In this document: in pieces, positions 8,838-16,933 of the stretch
Layout of the letters: each line of letters starts with the position of its first letter
How positions within the stretch are numbered: the first letter of the stretch is position 1
Source: Peptoniphilaceae bacterium
GTDB taxonomy: Bacteria > Bacillota > Clostridia > Tissierellales > Peptoniphilaceae
Assembly: GCA_029983595.1 (NCBI GenBank)
Contig: JASBZD010000006.1
Span: 1-27,699 of the forward strand
DNA: 27,699 bases
Reading direction: 5' to 3'
Notes under the pieces: generated by a model
The model's input: the letters and a program-made list of their open reading frames with translations, nothing else
Database searches by the model: none
What the model was told of the DNA's origin: nothing
Program-made: the position numbers and the translations under genes

Positions 8838-10815
8838 ATTTTTTCTTTGCCTTATTATATAATTTCCTTAATTCTTTTCCTTTATCTCTATACTCTGCAG
8901 CTTTTTCAAAATCTAATTTTTCAGCTGCTTCTAGCATATTAACTTCCATTAACTCTAGCATAGTAGAAAGCTCTTCTAATGAATGATCTTTTTTGTATCC
9001 ACTCGTTTCTTCAGCTACAAGCGTAGTATTTATTACCTCTTTAATAGATTTATTTACAGTAGTAGGAATAATACCATGATCTTTGTTATATTTTTTCTGA
9101 ATTTCTCTTCTACGCTTAGTTTCATCTATAGTCTTTTGCATTGAATTAGTAATTCTATCTGCATAAAAAATTACTCTACCATTAGAATTTCTTGCAGCTC
9201 TACCTACAGTCTGAATAAGTGAAGTTTCAGATCTTAAAAAGCCTTCTTTATCAGCATCTAAAATCGCAACTAGTGAAACTTCAGGTAAGTCAAGTCCTTC
9301 ACGAAGTAGATTTATCCCAACTAGAACGTCAAACTCCCCAAGCCTTAAATCCCTTATAATCTCCATTCTCTCAATTGTATCAATATCGGAATGCATATAA
9401 GTTACTTTAATACCTACATTAGTTAAATAAGCTGTAAGATCCTCTGCCATTCTTTTAGTAAGAGTCGTGATAAGGACTCTCTCATCTTTTTCTATATTTT
9501 TATTAATCTCACCAATTAGATCGTCTATTTGATTTTTAGTAGGTCTAACTTCAATAATAGGATCTAATAAACCAGTAGGTCTTATTATCTGCTCTGTAAC
9601 ATTTTTAGCTCTTTCTCTTTCATATGGTCCAGGAGTGGCGGAAACATAAACTACTTGATTTTGTATTTTTTCAAACTCATTAAATTGAAGAGGTCTATTA
9701 TCGAGCGCAGATGGAAGTCTAAATCCATAATCGACAAGCGTTTCTTTACGCGACCTATCTCCAGCATACATCCCACCTATCTGAGGAACTGTAACGTGAG
9801 ACTCATCTATAAATGTAATATAGTTTTTTGGAAAATAGTCAATTAAAGTATAAGGTCGCGATCCTGGTGGACGCTGACTTAAATGTCTACTATAATTTTC
9901 TATCCCATTACAAAATCCTACTTCTCTAAGCATCTCTAGGTCGTATCTAGTACGTTGCTCAATTCTCTGTGCTTCAAGAAGCATTTTATTCTTTTCAAAA
10001 TAATCTATTCTTTCATCTAGCTCTTCTTTAATAGTCACTATTGCTTTATCTACTTTAGCTTGAGTAGTCGCATAGTGAGAAGCTGGGTAAATTAAAATAT
10101 GTGTACGAAGTCCCACTATTTCACCAGTGAGATAGTTTATTTCAGTAATTCTATCAATTTCATCACCAAAAAACTCTACTTTATAAATATTCTCATCTGA
10201 TGAAGCCGGAAAGATCTCTAAAGTATCTCCTTTTACTCTAAAAGTCCCCCTAGTAAAATCAAAATCATTTCTCTCATATTGAATTTCTATAAGATGTTCA
10301 ATAACCTCATTTCTATCTTTAATCATTCCAGGACGTAGTGATATAGTAAGTTTTTTATAATCAATAGGATCTCCCAGTCCATAAATACAAGAAACCGAGG
10401 TCACAATAATTACATCCTCACGTTCAAATAAAGATAAAGTAGCAGAGTGGCGCATTTTATCTATCTCATCATTTATAGATGAATCTTTTTCTATAAAAGT
10501 GTCAGATTGAGGCACATACGCCTCTGGTTGATAATAATCATAATAAGAAACAAAAAACTCAACTGCATTATTAGGAAAAAACTCCCTAAATTCATTTGCC
10601 AGCTGATATGCTAAAGTCTTATTATGTGCAATTATTAGAGCTGGTCTTTGTACCCTCTCTATGATATTTGCCATTGTGTAAGTTTTTCCAGATCCAGTAA
10701 CACCTAAAAGAATCTGGTCTCTATTTCCAGAATTTAAACTATTTACTAGAGAATCTATAGCTTGTGGCTGATCTCCAGTAGGTTTAAACTCAGAATTTAA
10801 TTGAAATTTATTCAT
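8812..10815 (-). CDS. uvrB: Excinuclease ABC subunit B
   Basis: This 667-residue helicase-like protein verifies lesions handed over by UvrA and recruits UvrC. Walker A is GVTGSGKTYTMAN (about 38-50). The damage-probing beta-hairpin follows in YYDYYQPEAYVPQSDTFIEK. The DEAD-type box is FIDESHVTVPQIGGMY, and motifs V-VI appear as GINLLREGLDLPEVSLV and QTVGRAARNSNG. The C-terminal UVR domain (LDFEKAAEYRDKGKELRKLY) that binds UvrC is present. It is the first gene of the operon, with AAAGGAG 5 bases before ATG 10815 and a promoter just upstream. uvrC is not in the window. Confidence 0.98.
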   Translation of the reverse strand: MNKFQLNSEFKPTGDQPQAIDSLVNSLNSGNRDQILLGVTGSGKTYTMANIIERVQRPALIIAHNKTLAYQLANEFREFFPNNAVEFFVSYYDYYQPEAYVPQSDTFIEKDSSINDEIDKMRHSATLSLFEREDVIIVTSVSCIYGLGDPIDYKKLTISLRPGMIKDRNEVIEHLIEIQYERNDFDFTRGTFRVKGDTLEIFPASSDENIYKVEFFGDEIDRITEINYLTGEIVGLRTHILIYPASHYATTQAKVDKAIVTIKEELDERIDYFEKNKMLLEAQRIEQRTRYDLEMLREVGFCNGIENYSRHLSQRPPGSRPYTLIDYFPKNYITFIDESHVTVPQIGGMYAGDRSRKETLVDYGFRLPSALDNRPLQFNEFEKIQNQVVYVSATPGPYERERAKNVTEQIIRPTGLLDPIIEVRPTKNQIDDLIGEINKNIEKDERVLITTLTKRMAEDLTAYLTNVGIKVTYMHSDIDTIERMEIIRDLRLGEFDVLVGINLLREGLDLPEVSLVAILDADKEGFLRSETSLIQTVGRAARNSNGRVIFYADRITNSMQKTIDETKRRREIQKKYNKDHGIIPTTVNKSIKEVINTTLVAEETSGYKKDHSLEELSTMLELMEVNMLEAAEKLDFEKAAEYRDKGKELRKLYNKAKKKYDREQNKN

Positions 10816-10858
10816 AATTCTCCTTTAAAGAAGCGTAATTTTAAGAACGTATGTTTAT

Positions 10859-10887
10859 ATATTAAAGTTAATAATTTTTTAAGTCAA
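10859..10887 (-). promoter_or_regulatory. Promoter of the uvrB-uvrA-polA operon
   Basis: On the minus strand, -35 TTGACT (10887-10882), a 17-base spacer and -10 TAATAT (10864-10859) give a near-consensus vegetative promoter. The predicted start of transcription is about 35-40 bases before the uvrB ATG. It sits immediately after the ctpA terminator, which separates the two operons. I see no clear LexA-type (CGAAC/GTTCG) operator over it. Confidence 0.7.
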
Positions 10888-10902
10888 ATACTAAATTAAT
10901 AA

Positions 10903-10924
10903 AAGTCGACATTGCTGCCGACTT
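10903..10924 (-). terminator. Rho-independent terminator after ctpA
   Basis: On the minus strand an 8-bp stem (AAGTCGGC paired with GTCGACTT, one G-U pair) encloses the loop AGCAAT. It is followed by a T-rich run. It starts 4 bases after the ctpA stop codon and closes the ftsE-ftsX-M23-ctpA operon. Confidence 0.8.
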
Positions 10925-10927
10925 ATC

Positions 10928-12112
10928 TTAGTTCGATTTTAAAATTTCAAATGCTTTCTGAAGTTGATTGTCATTTTCTAAGTTATCAATTCCAATCTTT
11001 TTTACATCTTCATTAAGTTTAACTTCTACATCAGGTTTTATACCCTTTTTATTAATAACTACACCATTAGGAGTAAAATATTCTGCTATTGTAAGTTTAA
11101 TTCCCTCATTGTTAGAAATTTTATTAATACTCTGTACAACACCTTTTCCGTAAGATTTTTCACCTACTATTGTCGCTTTATTATAATCTCTTAAAGCTCC
11201 AGTAACTACTTCTGACGCACTTGCTGTACCATTATTTATTAAAACTACAATAGGTATATTTATCTCATTAGAATCAGATTGGCCTTTTTCAGTAATTACA
11301 CCATCTTTATTTTTAGTATAATAAATTAACCCTTCAGGTAATAACATATCAGCCACATCTTTACACACATTTAAAAGTCCGCCAGGGTTTGATCTTAAAT
11401 CAAGAATCATACCAGTCGTATTATCGTCTATATTATCTAACGCTTTTCTAAACTCTTCAGAAGTATCTTCTTTAAATTGTGAAATACTCACATATAAAAT
11501 ATTATCTTTTTTTTCAGATTCAACAGTAGTAACCGTAATCTCATCTCGTTTTACAACCACATCAAAAGTTTGAGGTCCATCTTTTCTTTCTCTTAAAATA
11601 GTTAGTGAAACTTCAGTACCTTTTTTTCCTTTAATTAGTTCAGATGCCTTTGAGATTGATTCATTATCTAATGATTTGCCATCAACTTTTAATATTTTAT
11701 CCCCTGGTTTTAGGCCTGCTTTTTCAGCAGGAGTATTTTTAATAGGTGAAATAATTGTTACTCGCCCATCTTCCATACCTATGTATACACCGATGCCAAA
11801 AAACTTACCGCTAGTATCTTGAAGCAAAGAATCAAGTTCCGAAGCAGTAAGATATTCTGAATAAGGATCATCTAGAGCTTTTACCATACCTTTTAGCTGA
11901 CCAGTATATAAATCTTCTTTTTTAAATTCATTTAAATAGTTTTTCTTTATATAATTTTCTAAATAAATTAGCTTTTTTTGTTGTTCAATATCTAAGCTAT
12001 TCTCATTAGAAACTCCCTTAGCATTTTCACTTGAAAGTCTTCCAAGACTAAAGAATAAAACGTTAGATAAAATTATCAAAGCAAAAACTATAATCTTCTT
12101 GTTTTTTTTCAT
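10928..12112 (-). CDS. ctpA: C-terminal processing peptidase (S41 family, PDZ-containing)
   Basis: This 394-residue serine protease acts outside the membrane on exported proteins. Residues about 7-25 form an N-terminal signal anchor. A PDZ domain follows (about 95-185), with the carboxylate-binding turn and PAEKAGLKPGDKILKVDG. The S41 protease core shows LRSNPGGLL, then NNGTASASEVV with the nucleophile Ser and, 25 residues on, the Lys of EKSYGKGVVQ, the usual Ser/Lys dyad. It is last in the ftsE-ftsX-M23 operon, 25 bases after the hydrolase gene. A Ctp protease beside a division-controlled hydrolase suggests it trims or degrades that hydrolase, or another wall enzyme; this is inference from context. 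Confidence 0.95.
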   Translation of the reverse strand: MKKNKKIIVFALIILSNVLFFSLGRLSSENAKGVSNENSLDIEQQKKLIYLENYIKKNYLNEFKKEDLYTGQLKGMVKALDDPYSEYLTASELDSLLQDTSGKFFGIGVYIGMEDGRVTIISPIKNTPAEKAGLKPGDKILKVDGKSLDNESISKASELIKGKKGTEVSLTILRERKDGPQTFDVVVKRDEITVTTVESEKKDNILYVSISQFKEDTSEEFRKALDNIDDNTTGMILDLRSNPGGLLNVCKDVADMLLPEGLIYYTKNKDGVITEKGQSDSNEINIPIVVLINNGTASASEVVTGALRDYNKATIVGEKSYGKGVVQSINKISNNEGIKLTIAEYFTPNGVVINKKGIKPDVEVKLNEDVKKIGIDNLENDNQLQKAFEILKSN

Positions 12113-12137
12113 TTTAAAACCTATAAATAATACTTAA

Positions 12138-13430
12138 TTATAAATAACTAAGTGGATTGACAGTGTTTCCATTTTTTCTAACTTCAAAATGTAAATGCGG
12201 CCCTGTAGAATTTCCAGTGTTTCCTATACTAGCAATAGTCTGCCCTCTATCTACATATTGACCAGTACTTACATGGTTAGATGAATTATGAGCATATACA
12301 GTAACAATATTGTTAGAATGAGAAATCATCACACAGTTGCCATATCCTCCCTGCCATCCAGAATAAATTACCATACCTTCTTGCGATGCTCTTATTTTAG
12401 TACCGGTAGGGGCTGGTATATCAATTCCAGAGTGAAATTTTACTGTATTAAAAATTGGATGAACCCTATATCCATATCCAGAACTAATAGATGTATATCC
12501 AGAAACTGGCCATGAGTAACCCCCAGAACCTGAATAGCTATATGAAGAATCATCATATCCAGAATTAGAAGATTTACCTGAACTTTTTTTAGATTCTTCT
12601 TTTTTCTTAGCTTCTAGCGCTCGTTTTCGTTCCTCTTCGGCCTTACGTCTAGCTTCAGCTTCGGCTTTTCGTCTAGCCTCTTCACGCTTTCTTTCTTCTT
12701 CTAATCTCTTTTGTAAAGCCACAATTTCGCCATCTATATTTTTTGTTTCATTTACGAAATCGTCATATTTTTTCTCTGCTAATACTCTATCTTGTTCTAG
12801 AGTAGCCATAAAATCTGATTTGTTTTTATTAGCTATCTCTAATTCTCTTTTTTTATTCTCCTCAGCTTGAAGTTTTATCTGATATTCTTGTTTCTCTTCT
12901 TGTAACTGTTTCTCAGTATCATTAATAAATGAAATTAGTTTATTAGTAAACTCAATCTGTTCTTTATCGCGATTTGCAACTCTCTCTACATAATCTAATT
13001 TTGTAAGCATTTCTGAAATGCTTGTAGAGCCGATTATTACCTCAATAAACTTAGATTCACCTTTTTTATATTGTTCATTTAATCTATATGATAAGTTCTC
13101 TTGGGTAGTGCGAAGTTTTTCTTTAGAATCGGCTAATTTATTCTCATTTTTTACAATATCTTCTTCTAGCCTTTTTATCTGAGAAGAAAGCTCATTTAGC
13201 TCTCCCTGAGATTTACTTATCTGATAGTCAAGAGCTTTTATTTGAGCATCTACTTCATCAATCTTTACACCTAAATCATTAACTTCTTTTTTTGTATTTT
13301 CGGCATTTTGTTCAGATTGTTTCTTTTTTTCTATTAAATTATTTAATTCAGCATTAGCCAAACTTAAATTGTTTGAAAATAAAATCGAAGCACAAAGTAC
13401 TAATGATAATATTTTTTTATTTTTAATCAA
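12138..13430 (-). CDS. Secreted M23 peptidoglycan hydrolase with coiled coil (EnvC/PcsB-like FtsEX partner)
   Basis: A signal peptide (about 1-27, ending ANA) leads a long coiled coil (about 28-250) rich in K, E and Q. A charged RKAEAEARRK-type linker and a Ser/Gly/Tyr-rich spacer follow, then an M23/LytM endopeptidase domain (about 305-430). The zinc site is visible as HSGIDIPAPTG (His and Asp) and HLHFEVRKNG. The other conserved His lies in VTVYAHNSSN. Family members cut stem peptides of the septal wall. Coiled-coil plus hydrolase architecture encoded right after ftsX matches EnvC in E. coli and functional counterparts such as PcsB, which FtsEX activates through the coiled coil. Here the LytM site looks intact, so the protein should itself be enzymatic, unlike EnvC, which activates amidases. 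Four bases separate it from ftsX. Confidence 0.92.
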   Translation of the reverse strand: MIKNKKILSLVLCASILFSNNLSLANAELNNLIEKKKQSEQNAENTKKEVNDLGVKIDEVDAQIKALDYQISKSQGELNELSSQIKRLEEDIVKNENKLADSKEKLRTTQENLSYRLNEQYKKGESKFIEVIIGSTSISEMLTKLDYVERVANRDKEQIEFTNKLISFINDTEKQLQEEKQEYQIKLQAEENKKRELEIANKNKSDFMATLEQDRVLAEKKYDDFVNETKNIDGEIVALQKRLEEERKREEARRKAEAEARRKAEEERKRALEAKKKEESKKSSGKSSNSGYDDSSYSYSGSGGYSWPVSGYTSISSGYGYRVHPIFNTVKFHSGIDIPAPTGTKIRASQEGMVIYSGWQGGYGNCVMISHSNNIVTVYAHNSSNHVSTGQYVDRGQTIASIGNTGNSTGPHLHFEVRKNGNTVNPLSYL

Positions 13431-13434
13431 TATC

Positions 13435-14340
13435 TTACACCCTTAAATATTTTCTCAACGAAGATAAACTTCCTAAGACTCCAATTCCCATAGCAACACA
13501 TATAAATATTATTGAAATATCTCTTCCGACATGACCAAATGAAACTAGGTTATATCCTAAAAATTCATATACCTCACCAGAATATGTGCTTAAAATCTTT
13601 TCATATATTATTTTTAAAATAAAATATGAAATAGCACTTCCTAATACTGAATAAAATACCCCTTCTATAACGAAAGGTCCTTCAATATACGCATTAGAAG
13701 CGCCTACTATCTTCATTATCTCAATTTCTCTTCTTCTTGATGTTATAGCTATTTTAATTATATTAGAAATAACAAATATTGACAATATTATAATAAGACC
13801 GCTAATTATCATGCTAGCTATCTTTATTCCATTATTTATTTTAATAAACGTAGGAATTATATCTTGATAGTATTTTATATCATTAGTTCTAGTATCAGCA
13901 TCAAGATAATTTACAATCTCATTTACTTTATCCATAGAGATATCTTTAATTTTTATTTCTATCGATGCACTAAATGGATTTTCGCTAAGTCCAGTAAAAA
14001 TATATGAGTCATCGCCAAACATCTCTCTTGCTCTATTATAAGCTTCTTCTTTTGGAATATAGGTAAGTTTATCTATATTTTCAAAATCCGATAAATTATT
14101 TATTAGTTTCTCAGCTTCAATAAACTCTACATCATCATTAAGATATACGATAATCTCATCTAATTTTTCTTGAGTCATCTGAACATATCCATTAATATTT
14201 ATCGCTAAAAGCAGTAATAATCCAATAAATAGCATAACTGCAGCAATAGTAATTGTTGAGACAAGCCCCATCCCTGCATTTCTTATAAGACCTTTAAGCC
14301 CGTTTTTAACAATATTAATTCCAGTTCTAATTCTCTCCAT
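13435..14340 (-). CDS. ftsX: Cell division ABC transporter permease FtsX
   Basis: This 301-residue membrane protein pairs with FtsE to pass ATP-driven conformational change to an outside wall hydrolase. Four hydrophobic segments are visible: about 22-46, about 170-195, about 222-245 and about 273-293. A large extracytoplasmic loop (about 50-165) lies between the first two and contains the FSASIEIKIKD segment typical of FtsX. The ITSRRREIEIMKIVGAS stretch is the conserved cytoplasmic coupling loop. It overlaps ftsE by 14 bases, as is usual for this pair. Confidence 0.96.
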   Translation of the reverse strand: MERIRTGINIVKNGLKGLIRNAGMGLVSTITIAAVMLFIGLLLLLAININGYVQMTQEKLDEIIVYLNDDVEFIEAEKLINNLSDFENIDKLTYIPKEEAYNRAREMFGDDSYIFTGLSENPFSASIEIKIKDISMDKVNEIVNYLDADTRTNDIKYYQDIIPTFIKINNGIKIASMIISGLIIILSIFVISNIIKIAITSRRREIEIMKIVGASNAYIEGPFVIEGVFYSVLGSAISYFILKIIYEKILSTYSGEVYEFLGYNLVSFGHVGRDISIIFICVAMGIGVLGSLSSLRKYLRV

Positions 14341-15010
14341 GATAACCTCCTATATAATCAGAGATTATTTTGCCATCTTCTACTTTTATAACTCTATTAT
14401 TATAATTATCTACAATAGGTTGAGAATGAGTAGACATAATTACAGTTGTTCCAAAACTGTGCACTTTTTCAATAATTTTCATAATTTCAAAAGCAGTATC
14501 TAAATCTAGGTTACCAGTAGGCTCATCAGCTATTAAGACTTCTGGTTTATTAACTATAGCTCTAGCAATTGATAATCTTTGCGCCTCTCCTCCAGATAAT
14601 TCATGAGGATAACTTTTTTCTCTATCTTCTAATCCTACAAGTTTTAAAACTTCAGGTACGTCATTATTTATATCTTTTTTACTTTTACCAACTATTTCCA
14701 TAGCAAAAGCTACATTTTCAAACGCAGTCTTATTATCAAGAAGTTTAAAATCCTGATACACAACTCCAAAGTTACGTCTATAAAGATGTACTTTTCTTCT
14801 ACTTACATTTCTTACACGTTGTCCCTTATAAAATATTTCTCCACTAGTAGGAAGTGCTTGTTTAGTAATAAGTTTTAATAAAGTAGATTTACCTGAACCA
14901 CTAGGTCCTACTACAAACAAAAACTCTCCCTTCTCAATTATTAAATTTATATCAGATAACGCAACAATTCCGCTATCATATTTTTTACTTACATTTTTAA
15001 ATTCTATCAT
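14327..15010 (-). CDS. ftsE: Cell division ATP-binding protein FtsE
   Basis: This is the 227-residue ATPase of the FtsEX complex at the division site. It shows Walker A GPSGSGKST (about 35-43), the Q-loop VVYQDFKLL, signature LSGGEAQRLSIARAIVNKP, Walker B VLIADEPTGNLD and the switch His in MSTHSQPIV. It is the first gene of the division/hydrolase operon and is transcribed away from the folate-related pair across a 78-bp intergenic region measured to the preferred start at 15089. Confidence 0.97.
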   Translation of the reverse strand: MIEFKNVSKKYDSGIVALSDINLIIEKGEFLFVVGPSGSGKSTLLKLITKQALPTSGEIFYKGQRVRNVSRRKVHLYRRNFGVVYQDFKLLDNKTAFENVAFAMEIVGKSKKDINNDVPEVLKLVGLEDREKSYPHELSGGEAQRLSIARAIVNKPEVLIADEPTGNLDLDTAFEIMKIIEKVHSFGTTVIMSTHSQPIVDNYNNRVIKVEDGKIISDYIGGYHGEN

Positions 15011-15051
15011 TTATAATTAACACCTAACTTTTATTTTTAATCTAAAGTCTA

Positions 15052-15067
15052 TTATAGTATACTATAA
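15052..15067. promoter_or_regulatory. 16-bp perfect palindrome in the ftsE / cyclo-ligase divergent promoter region
   Basis: TTATAGTATACTATAA is perfectly self-complementary. It contains TATACT reading rightwards (15058-15063), and it abuts and partly holds TATAAT reading leftwards (15056-15051). These are plausible -10 elements for the plus-strand cyclo-ligase gene and for ftsE respectively. Neither has a convincing -35 at 16-18 bases. The symmetry may simply reflect overlapping divergent -10 boxes, or it may be a repressor site. Confidence 0.4.
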
Positions 15068-15076
15068 ATGATAAAA

Positions 15077-15083
15077 AAGGTGG
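15077..15083 (+). promoter_or_regulatory. Ribosome binding site that sets the cyclo-ligase start
   Basis: AAGGTGG lies 5 bases before ATG 15089. An in-frame ATG at 15068 sits upstream of this site, overlaps the palindromic promoter region and has no ribosome binding site of its own, so 15089 is the better start. Confidence 0.75.
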
Positions 15084-15088
15084 AATTT

Positions 15089-15661
15089 ATGGATAAAAAG
15101 ATTCTTAGAAAAAATATGAAAAATTCTAGAAACAATCTAGATACAAGTAAAATTAGCGAATTTTCAGACGCTATAATTAATAATATTTATGAAATGGATG
15201 AATATAAAAATGCAAAAAATATATTTTGCTTTGTCAGTTTTAGCTCAGAAGTTATTACGCATGAATTTATTAAAACCTCTTTAAAAGATGGCAAAAATGT
15301 ATTTATTCCTTATATCGACGAAGATAAAAATATAATGAAAGCTACAAAGCTTAAAGATTTTGATGACTTAAAAATTGGTTTTTATGGAATATTAAGCCTC
15401 GAGGATGAAAAGCTTGAGTTTGTTGATCCTAAAATTATAGATTTAATTATTGTACCTGGACTGATTTTTGATTATAATTTTTATCGAATAGGATATGGTG
15501 GGGGTTACTATGATAAGTTTTTATCTAATAATTCTATTAATCCAGTAAAAATTGGCGTATGTTTTGATATGCAGCTTATAGATGATACTAAACCTGAAGT
15601 TCATGACGTGCCAGTTGATTATATAGTTACAGAAAAAAGAGTATTAAGGAAGGAAAAATAA
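15089..15661 (+). CDS. 5-formyltetrahydrofolate cyclo-ligase
   Basis: The enzyme (also called MTHFS) uses ATP to convert 5-formyl-THF to 5,10-methenyl-THF, returning a stored or inhibitory folate to one-carbon metabolism. From ATG 15089 the protein has 190 residues, the usual length. The family signature is the C-terminal GYGGGYYDKFL glycine loop that binds ATP. Before it come IIVPGLIFDYNFYRIG, and an N-terminal KILRKNMKNSRNNL-type basic segment follows the start Met. Its stop overlaps the start of the CofE-like gene by one base (TAATG), so the pair is one operon. Confidence 0.93.
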   Translation: MDKKILRKNMKNSRNNLDTSKISEFSDAIINNIYEMDEYKNAKNIFCFVSFSSEVITHEFIKTSLKDGKNVFIPYIDEDKNIMKATKLKDFDDLKIGFYGILSLEDEKLEFVDPKIIDLIIVPGLIFDYNFYRIGYGGGYYDKFLSNNSINPVKIGVCFDMQLIDDTKPEVHDVPVDYIVTEKRVLRKEK

Positions 15662-16845
15662 TGAGTAGAAATGTAGGGACTATAGCTAGAGGTATCCGTA
15701 CCCCTATAGTAAAAGAAAATGATGATATTGTAGAAATTGTGGTTGATTCAGTTATAAAGGCTGTAAAATCAGATAATATAACTTTACATGATAAAGATGT
15801 TATTGGAATTACTGAATCTTTAGTAGCAAGAGCACAAGGAAATTATTGTAGTACAAAAGATATAGCTACTGATATTAATAATAAGTTTGAATCTGATATT
15901 GGTCTAGTTTTCCCTATTCTTAGTAGAAATAGATTTTCCATTATTTTAAAAGGTATTATTGAAAGTGGTAAAAAAGTAACGCTTTTACTTAGTTATCCAT
16001 CTGATGAAGTGGGAAATCACTTAATGAGCCTAGATGATCTAGATAACTTAAAAATAAATCCATATGATAAAGTAATGGACGAAAAAGAATATCGTGAATT
16101 ATTTGGAGAGATGGTAACTCATAATTTTACTGGAATTGATTATGTTAAATTATATAAAGATATTGGTGGAGAAAATATCGATATAATTTTTGCTAATGAT
16201 CCTAGAGTAATTTTAAACTATTCTAAAGATGTAATTTGCTGTGATATTCATTCTAGATTTAGAACTAAGAGACTATTAGAAGAAGCTGGAGCTAGAAAAG
16301 TTTTAACATTAACAGATATAATGAATGAGCCTATTGAAAATAGTGGATATAATCCAGAATATGGCGTTTTAGGATCAAATCTTGCTTCAAAAGATGAACT
16401 AAAACTATTTCCTAGAGATGGAATGAAATATGTATCTGAAATAAAAACTAGATTAGATGAATATAGCGGTAAAAATATCGAAGTTATGATTTATGGTGAT
16501 GGGGCTTTTAAAGATCCTGTTGGTAAAATCTGGGAATTAGCTGACCCTGTAGTTTCTCCAGCATTTACAGAAGGACTAAAGGGAATCCCTAATGAAATTA
16601 AAATAAAATATATTGCCGATACTGAATTAGAAAATGTATATGGTGAAGATGCAGTAAATCTTATTAAACAAAAAATTTATGCAAAAGATCAAGATTTATT
16701 AGGAAGGGCTGAGTCTTTAGGTACTACACCTCGTCAAATTACAGATCTTATAGGTAGTCTTTGTGATTTAATGAGTGGATCTGGAGATAAAGGTACACCT
16801 GTTATACTTGTTCAAGGATATTTTGATAATTTTGCTTCAGAATAA
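15661..16845 (+). CDS. CofE-like (F420-0:glutamyl ligase family) protein, substrate uncertain
   Basis: This 394-residue protein resembles the CofE/F420_ligase family (PF01996), whose founding members add gamma-linked glutamates to coenzyme F420 using GTP. The N-terminus has the family pattern RTPIVKENDDIVEIV, then a VIGITESLVARAQGNY segment equivalent to the VVaxKxVSkaEGr region. Acidic and Gly-rich segments such as MIYGDGAFKDPVG and LMSGSGDKGTPVILVQGYF follow. Its length exceeds archaeal CofE (about 250), as in the longer Firmicutes homologues. Organisms like this one are not known to make F420, so the name should not be taken as function. Coupling to a folate cyclo-ligase hints at a glutamyl transfer onto a folate-like molecule; this is inference. 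AAGGAAGG precedes the start. Confidence 0.75.
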   Translation: MSRNVGTIARGIRTPIVKENDDIVEIVVDSVIKAVKSDNITLHDKDVIGITESLVARAQGNYCSTKDIATDINNKFESDIGLVFPILSRNRFSIILKGIIESGKKVTLLLSYPSDEVGNHLMSLDDLDNLKINPYDKVMDEKEYRELFGEMVTHNFTGIDYVKLYKDIGGENIDIIFANDPRVILNYSKDVICCDIHSRFRTKRLLEEAGARKVLTLTDIMNEPIENSGYNPEYGVLGSNLASKDELKLFPRDGMKYVSEIKTRLDEYSGKNIEVMIYGDGAFKDPVGKIWELADPVVSPAFTEGLKGIPNEIKIKYIADTELENVYGEDAVNLIKQKIYAKDQDLLGRAESLGTTPRQITDLIGSLCDLMSGSGDKGTPVILVQGYFDNFASE

Positions 16846-16864
16846 TTAAAGCTTTTAATTTTAA

Positions 16865-16894
16865 AAGAGACTAGATTTAAATTTCTAGTCTCTT
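16865..16894. terminator. Bidirectional terminator between the CofE-like gene and nrdJ
   Basis: An 11-bp perfect stem (AAGAGACTAGA / TCTAGTCTCTT) closes an 8-base loop. T-runs follow the stem on both strands: ATTTTT on plus, and TTTT overlapping the stem end on minus. It serves the convergent plus-strand folate pair and minus-strand nrdJ. Confidence 0.85.
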
Positions 16895-16933
16895 ATTTTT
16901 ATCTGACTTTTTCCGTCATATCATATTTAAATA

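Noticed and set aside
12590..12700. Repeat-like Arg/Lys/Glu/Ala codons in the M23 hydrolase gene
   Set aside because: This is a low-complexity charged linker of the coiled coil, not a DNA repeat array or CRISPR.
15068..15088. ATG 15068 as start of the cyclo-ligase
   Set aside because: It overlaps the palindromic promoter region and lacks an upstream ribosome binding site, whereas ATG 15089 has AAGGTGG at 5 bases.
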